Below are positions 57,700 to 64,000 of a DNA stretch of 64,000 bases, piece by piece. The position numbers were made by a program, and so were the translations under genes. Below the pieces are notes generated by a model. That model did no database searches. It saw nothing but the letters and a program-made list of their open reading frames with translations, and had not been told where the DNA came from. Each line of letters starts with the position of its first letter. Within the stretch, counting starts at the first letter, position 1. This DNA comes from Dermatemys mawii (taxonomy: Eukaryota; Chordata; Testudines; Dermatemydidae): assembly GCA_007922305.1 (NCBI GenBank), contig ML677333.1, forward strand, positions 13,941,364-14,005,363. The letters are read 5' to 3'.

Positions 57700-59330
57700 C
57701 ACAGATCCTTAATGTGAAGGGTGTACCTGTTTCTCTGTGGACAGCGTATCAATTTGTGGGGAGATTTTTTGAAACTAGCACTTTGAGGTTGTCCTCCATT
57801 TCCATTCTCTTATGGTATTCTGGCTTTAGCACCAGCAGTACAGAGAATCTGATCTCTTACAAATAAGATGAAACAAAAGGTAAAGAGCTTTGATCACATA
57901 CTTTGACAAAACTGGATATTCTGAACCAACTTTTAACCAAAATTTACCCAATGACTGTTTTTAATAGACTTTCCAGGATTCTATCACCCTGAAGTTCAAT
58001 CTGTTTCTCCTGAATCCTACTTGAGAGATGAGACAAGGTCACTGCCTCAGCTACAAAAAAGTTGGATAATCCATCATTCAGTGATGCATTTCTTTTAGGA
58101 AAATATTTATCCAAACTGGATGTGAGAGAAGTCAAGTGATTCTTGATTGGCTCAATAGTTCAGATTCTCTTTGTTTGATAGCATCAATTAACAACAGGAA
58201 TGGAACACTTAAACCAGTTTTGATCTTTGTTTTCCAGAGATCTATCTTTCTCTTGACTGCTAATATCTTGTCATCAAAAACAGTAATTTCTACTCCTTGC
58301 AGTGAGACAGTTAGAGAATTCAGTTTGTCAAAAATATCAGCAAGGTTAGCCAAAAGCAGGGATCATACAGTGTGTCTGTGTTGCTAAAATTCAAAACCAC
58401 TAGAAAAAGATGAAACATCATTTCTCAGTTCATAAACATGCTGCAATACTTTCTCCTTGGATAGCCATCTGCCTTTCATGAGAAACAACAAAGCATTGTG
58501 TTCCACTCTCATTTCTGCACAAAGCATTACAAAGAGAGATGCCTTTGTGGGCTGCACCTTGATAAAGTTACTGATGTTCTGAATTTGGGTTATTAAAATC
58601 AGTAAGTCTCCCAGTTACAAGGGCTTTGCAGTGTGTCATACAATTAGTGAATGATATACATAGAGCAATTTCAAGATTTGGCTTTCAAGCCTGCCCTACG
58701 TCCAGACATAGAAGGGGCTCCATCAGTGCAGATTCAGACATAGGCTTCCAACCTCAACTCATGAGAAGTTATGAAGTTGTTTAACAGTTCAGATCCAGTT
58801 GCTTGCATCTTGATTGTCTTGCAGAACAAAAAATCTTCCAGTATTGATGTTTCATGAGAGTACAAAATGTAAGCAATTAAATGAGCTTCTTTTGATGATC
58901 TGTTTTTCATCCAACTGAATTGCTAATAAACTGGATCACAAATGAGCGATCAGAGGTACCTTGATATTTTCTGACATGTCAGATTTGGCAGCTTACTGTG
59001 CTGCTGACAGCAGGATCACTTAACTTCTCTGCTACACTGTCACCAAGTATCATCCTGCAGAAGTCAATTGCATCTGAGATAATCTGTTTTCCCCAGTTGT
59101 ATAAGGCTTTTTATTCTTGGTATGCAACTTGATATGATGCTTTTAAAGCACTTGCAGAGGTGAATGCCACAATGAAAAATGTGGTATTTTTAAAATTTCT
59201 TGTAGTTTTCATTCAAAAAACTATTTTTTTCTACCAGATCACCCTGTTTTTGTTTCTAAATGTCGTCTTACTTTGTTAGCTTCAGGCTATCATTTGTTAA
59301 AGTTCCTGCACACACTCCAATTTCTACATT
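57700..59330 (-). pseudogene. hAT transposase (ZBED5-like), decayed
   Basis: In order on the minus strand: KGRWLSKEKVLQHVYELRND, LANLADIFDKLNSLTVSLQG, KRKIDLWKTKI, then after a stop MTSLTSSLDKYFPKRNASLN. In further frames come SSLPFVSSYL, MEMEDNLKVLVS and, at the end, KQVHPSH. These are the RWLS, LADIF-LN and C-terminal dimerisation blocks of Charlie/ZBED5-type transposases. Many stops and frameshifts; not functional. Confidence 0.82.
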
Positions 59331-59713
59331 AATGGCAATGTGTACCTTAATAGATGTGAAATCCAAATATTCTTCATATTTTCATTGGCTTTTGTAGGTT
59401 TTTGTGTTTTCTCCGTCAACTTCAGCCATTTGAGCTTCTGGCTTGTGTTTTGGAACACTACCACATTTTGTACCATTCCATTTTTCACCACCCAATGATA
59501 TGAAAAAAAATCAAACTCCCTAGTGGAATAAGCACTGTGCAACTGCTTGCTGTAAGGACTGCATCGGATACTACATATGGGGAGGTAGTAGTTTGGAAAT
59601 GATTGTGGGGGAGGGGCTCTGGTAGCCCCAGGATGGCAGGTGACCCCACAGCCCACTAGAATGTTCCTCCATGCCCACCTGGGGAGGAGCATGCCCCACA
59701 CTTTGAAAACCTG

Positions 59714-60740
59714 ACCTATAGTGTGTGATCGCTGCAGACTAGACAAGGAGTACAGCACCCTTATAAAAAGGGATAGGGAGCCACCTTGTGGAGCAGGGAG
59801 TTACATCCAGTTATACTATTTAGTATCAGGTGGAACTCCTGTCCTAGCTATTCTGTATGCAGTTCCTCTCCTACATAAGCACATTTGGATCCATCTCATG
59901 CAGCTCCTCCCCTACTTAAAACTAATCAACAAGGAAATGTATCTGAGGGTGAGCAGGAGCCTGACACTGAGGACCAATGCTGAAAGTAGCAGACCAAGGG
60001 AGGCAGGGTGATGAAGTAACTATATCCTGAAATGTCATGGCAATTCAGTGTTCTGTGAGGCTAGAAACAGCTGCCACTGCATAAATAAACAAAAGAGTCA
60101 AAAATTCAATGTGGACTTAATATACTGCATACAATTCATTGCATGTAGACTTCAGTTACAACGTTGCATTTTAAATGGTAACTGCATTTGATAAGGTTCA
60201 ATAGGGAAATTCCTGGGTCTAAATACTCTGCAATTGCAGTGAATCCTGAAGCTGTTCCTTGGTGTGAAGGGTAGGCACAGAATTTGTGGAGCTCACACAG
60301 CTGGTCTGCAGTCTTTGCATGCTATAGCTCTTCTGCCCTTATTTCTTGTACCCCGGCACACAGGGATAGCTGCAATGAGATCAGTGCATCCATGACTGTA
60401 GGGATCCATCAGTCATTCTGCCCTTCATAAGGAAAGTGAACTAGCCACAAGGGCTGCTATAATCTTTAGGATACCACAGCAGTCCCACAATGATTCTTCT
60501 CCCATCATTCCCCATGGAGGCCCCCAGCCATTTATGCTATGTGATGCTTCCAGGGTTTGGACCTTAGTATATAGCTGGCTGCTGCATATTAAGACTTGCC
60601 ACTCCATGTGTCAGTAGTCAAGAAGTGTTTACTGACCAAGACTACACCAGTGCTGCTGTCTTGCTCGTGGAGAAGTTGAAGAATTTCAGCCCTGTTCTCC
60701 CAGGGCTCTAAGATGCCACCTGCACTATGGGGTTAAATGT
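59714..60740. other. Intergenic, no gene seen
   Basis: A 96-codon plus frame at 59721-60011 and short frames at 60425-60607 have no recognisable family. The right part may belong to the LINE that becomes readable at 60744. Confidence 0.4.
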
Positions 60741-60743
60741 CTT

Positions 60744-61290
60744 GTGGCAGAACACCAAAGTTCAGAACCTTGGAGCTGGGCCACCAGAATCCCCAACGTA
60801 GGTGAGGTTGAGTATTGTATTGTGGGGAATGTTGACAAATTCATCCATGTAGGCTACAAGCAGAGTTCTAATGGTCACAGCAAATTGGACATTCTTCAAC
60901 AGATGTCTCCTGCTTATGGATCCCCAGACATGTTTGTGCTGAGAAAAAGTTCAGGATCTATCAAACCTGCATACTGTCTGCATTGCTCATGCGTCAGAAA
61001 CCTGGACCCTCTTAAAGCAGACTTGGAGGGGTTAGAGGCATTTCACGTGTACTGTCAGACCAATCCTGAGCATAAAGTCATTTGACTTTGTATAAGATAT
61101 CACAATCTCACACAGATTTTGCCTTCCTTCAATCATTCATTATATTCAAGAGCGTTATTGCATGCTCTTGGCCGTGGCGCCAAAATTGACAAACACTCCT
61201 GCACAGTGTGCTCTTAAACTCTCCATCAATGCACAAAAGGGGTGTACAGTCTGACCTGCCCTGGTGCTGCCCCCATGGCCACCCGTGAGA
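60744..61290 (+). mobile_element. Non-LTR retrotransposon, C-terminal end of reverse transcriptase ORF
   Basis: The frame contains KQSSNGHSKLDILQQM, then NLDPLKADLEGLEAFHVYCQ (family pattern SNGHSxxDIxxR ... ETWTLLKADLxxLEAFHMxCQ). Beyond the stop, HYIQERYCMLL and PAQCALKLSINAQKGCTV can be read. This is the late palm/thumb and linker of a vertebrate non-LTR element distinct from CR1. No endonuclease or catalytic box is visible. Confidence 0.75.
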
Positions 61291-61349
61291 CTTGTGAATT
61301 TGCAGGAGTGAGCCATATCTAGGAACTTAACTACATGATGTCTAGTGTG

Positions 61350-62150
61350 ACTCTATCAACCATGGCCATTCTGACTACCACAACAGTCCTTAGTAGACTG
61401 TGTTTGATATATAGCCTTATTGCAAATAGGGTATTTCAGTTTCTTCAATATCTTAAAGCAGAATCTACTTTACCTTCAGCGCATAAGCCTGTCTTGTTGT
61501 TTTTTTTAAAATGAACTTTGCATATAATACTCCTTAAAATGCCTTTATTAAGGAGTGACCCTTAGGCAGCAACAGATACATAGCAAAGCAGTGCTTAAGT
61601 GTGACACAAGCACCCATGTGCAGGCATTATATTTGCTAATGTTGAGATAAATGGGCCCAGTGTAATTTGACAGGAAATCAGCCTACTTACTCAATCATGC
61701 TATAAAGAATAGTGTTGTATATTTTCACTCAGCTTTCAGTGAGCTAAACTTCAGCCCCAGGAACTTCCTTAACTAATTACATGTCAGCAATGTTCTATGT
61801 TAAATTGCATTTCAGAAGGTGCACTTGCTGAAGAAAGACTCCACATTCTAAATCACTGCTACTAAAAGTTATTGTTTTGTTACACTGAGAACAATATATA
61901 ATGAATCCTGTACACTAGCTCACATTTATTGAGGTAGGCTCTTAAGCCACATCCTCTCAAAGCACCTCCAACATATTGAGTACAGTTTGTTTGTTTTTTA
62001 AAACCTCTTAGAAGACTACCTCATTAAGCAACCTCTATTTGTCAGTGCCTTGAATGGTCACATCAGACAGATTTCATTGTATACAAAAATTGCTTACCAC
62101 CTCTGAAATTTAGCACCTGGAAGATGGAAAGTGGCAACAGTTGAACAGCA
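61350..62150. other. Intergenic, nothing recognised
   Basis: Plain AT-rich sequence without long frames, RNA genes or clear repeats. Confidence 0.45.
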
Positions 62151-62156
62151 TATAGC

Positions 62157-62430
62157 AGGAGTGGCAAAATTTACTGACTCTTAGAGCCTCATACAATAAT
62201 GTTCAAGAGCAGCAAGACATGCACAACCTACCCTGTGGGGCAGCACCTGCCAGAATGTGGGGCTTCTTTCCTGGTGCCCACCTGCAGGGCTAAAGTCCTT
62301 ATACCCACCACCCTGTGGGGCAGAAGCCCCAAGCTTGGAGAATGTGGGGAGGTGTATGGGTGGCTCTGGGACCTGCACTATAACTTTAAAAGAGCCACAT
62401 GTGGCTCATAAGCCACCGTGTGGCTATGCC
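62157..62430. mobile_element. hAT MITE
   Basis: AGCAGGAGTGGCAAAATTTA at the left and AAAGAGCCACATGTGGCTCA, then AAGCCACCGTGTGGCT, at the right, with a GGGGCAGAAGCCCC-type interior. It resembles a common turtle hAT MITE family. Confidence 0.7.
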
Positions 62431-63400
62431 AGACATATATGAACACTACACAACAGTTTATGACAAGGAAATGAAGGATCTACTGTGTCCAGTTGATGAT
62501 ATCAAAAGGAGAATTTAGATAAGTAAAATGTACTTAGAAATCAGAATTTAGCAAGGATGGGGGGGACAACTGCTTTAACTAGGTAGGAAAATGATATCCA
62601 AAAGATGGGACTTGCAAGAGAACAGCACTTTCATACTGTACTGGGGAAACTATTCAGCTTTGATTCTGAGAGACTATCCTCTACACATAGACATTGCACT
62701 ATGACCAAAATCTCAGCATTAGTTTAAAAAGGCAGATAAATGAGAGCCAAATCTGTCCCCAAAAGGGCAGAAAAACATATAATTGCATTTGACACAATGA
62801 AAAGGGGGTTAAACCTTAGAAGATAAGAATCCAATTCCAAAGGAGAAGGCTGCAAGGGTTACTGTACGAAGGAGCCTTACACCTCAGAATTGTTTCTCCA
62901 TCTGTCCTTTGCCCCTATTCCTCACGAGTCAGCTCTTGAAAGAGATGAGCCCATAGGTAATTTAAAAGGTTATCTTGTAAAGGAGTAAGAAAATCAATCA
63001 GCACAGCCATGAAATAATTTCAAATGGTCCATTTAGGTCAGGTTTGGAATGTAGTCTGCATTGCAAAGTAAGCCAGTGCAATGAATCCTGCAGCACTGGG
63101 CCCAGCTTGGAAAATGAAGTAGCAGTTGAGGAAGGAACAAAACAGCCAGAGTGCAGCTTGCAAGGTGCCACTAGATAGCAGATCCATCTTAACCTCATTT
63201 CAGTTGGCTCAGTACCTAATATCATTATCATGAGCATCTGGGAACTAGGAATGGGTTTGAAACAAAACCCTTTATCAGAACAGCTCCAGACTTTGGATTC
63301 TGATCTGGTCTTCATGACTCAGGCCTATCACCAGTGAGACTTCAATAGAATCAGCTTTCACAGGACAGTGACCACCTCCCCAACACAAACATACACACGC
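62430..63400. other. Intergenic, no gene seen
   Basis: A 105-codon minus frame (62998-63315) is present but shows no family motif, no promoter and no clean splice sites. Confidence 0.4.
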
Positions 63401-63403
63401 TTA

Positions 63404-63672
63404 GGCTATGACTATAATACAGACTTTACCGTGGTGCAGCTGTACTATTGCAACTACACCACTGTAAGAACTCCCACGTAGCTGCGGAAGAAAGCTCTCC
63501 TGCTGGCATAATTAAACCACCCCCAACAAGCAGCAGTAGCTATGTCGACAGAAAATCATCCATATTTGCACTTTAGTCAGTGAAACTTTTGTCGAGCGGG
63601 GGTGGGGGGGTGTTTTTCACATCCCTAACTGACAAAAGTTTTACTGACAAAAGTGCTAATGCAGACACAGCC
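63404..63672. mobile_element. Harbinger-type MITE, both ends present
   Basis: GGCTATGACTATAATACAGA at the left and GCAGACACAGCC at the right (inverted). The interior has AATTAAACCACCCCCAACAA and CTGACAAAAGTTTTACTGAC. It is the most complete member of the family also found at 22905 and 46611. Confidence 0.82.
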
Positions 63673-64000
63673 TAAAGTTTACAAAGTACATGAGCAAACT
63701 GTAATCTAAACCAGGAGCATTCTTGGAAAGATAAAAGCAATGAAAAGAAAACAGGCTGACTTCCTAGCTGCTAGCTCTGTGATGATAAATGAGTAAATCC
63801 AAAATTAGGACCTCTTTCTTGCTGCCTTTTAGAAAAGAAAGCACAGTAACAGACACCCTTTTCCTGAATTATGCTGTCCACCCACTTCACAGTTATTATA
63901 GCTACCGAGTTTTATCATCAGTTCTCTTTAGATTCCAAAGTCCTACCAAGGGAAGGAGTTCATATTATTCCTGTTTGAATTCTGTTATTAAGAAATGTGA

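Larger units (their letters stand above)
56876..59713 (-). mobile_element. 2.8-kb hAT transposon (Charlie/ZBED5-like)
   Basis: The left end CACTAGTTGTCAAACCTTTT and, from the right, CAGGTTTTCAAAGTGTGGGG are worn hAT termini. Weak 8-bp flanks are TCTTACAG and ACCTATAG (5 of 8 equal). It contains a decayed transposase on the minus strand and a later Penelope-like insertion (57043-57667). Confidence 0.78.

Noticed and set aside
1..64000. CRISPR array, prokaryotic operon or phage cassette
   Set aside because: Repeats are interspersed eukaryotic transposons, genes have GT-AG introns, and no regularly spaced short repeat was seen.

Overview
This window is vertebrate nuclear DNA and very probably from a turtle. 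It is AT-rich and intron-dense. It is filled with CR1 LINEs that end in the ATTCTATGATTCTATGA-type tail, a tRNA-derived SINE with a CR1-like 3' part, Penelope-like elements (PLEs), PIF/Harbinger elements and their MITEs, hAT elements with 8-bp target duplications, Tigger-like elements and old MIR copies. This mixture is what I know from turtle genomes; the species cannot be named from sequence alone. There are two runs of N (20098-20197 and 49695-49704).

The one host gene I can name is TAF1B, on the minus strand. TAF1B is the zinc-ribbon subunit of the RNA polymerase I selectivity factor SL1/TIF-IB. Eight coding exons run from 45807 down to 19796. Every intron is GT-AG, the phases chain perfectly, and together they give 798 nt (266 codons), about the N-terminal 45% of the protein. 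Exon 1 lies in a CpG-rich promoter at about 45.7-46.2 kb. Immediately downstream in the transcribed direction, intron 1 opens with about 600 bp that are almost free of G on the plus strand. The rest of TAF1B was not found between 1 and 19795 and probably lies beyond the left edge.

Layout: 1-19.8 kb is probable TAF1B intron 8, with MIR, hAT, CR1, PLE, Tigger and MITE insertions and three unexplained exon-like open segments on the minus strand. 19.8-45.8 kb is the TAF1B 5' half; its intron 2 carries a 4.1-kb Harbinger element with both partner genes (transposase and Myb/SANT-like protein), ending 126 bp from exon 3. 45.8-64 kb is upstream intergenic DNA without a recognisable host gene. It contains nested insertions: a MITE and a PLE inside a CR1, an LTR and an hAT inside a CR1, and a PLE inside a 2.8-kb hAT transposon with a decayed transposase.

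I saw no CRISPR array, operon or bacterial feature. The most interesting material is the complete two-gene Harbinger architecture, the strand-skewed block beside the TAF1B promoter, a snap-back palindrome at 5.3 kb, two structured DNA elements of uncertain family (24.2 and 28.8 kb), and the unexplained exon-like segments.
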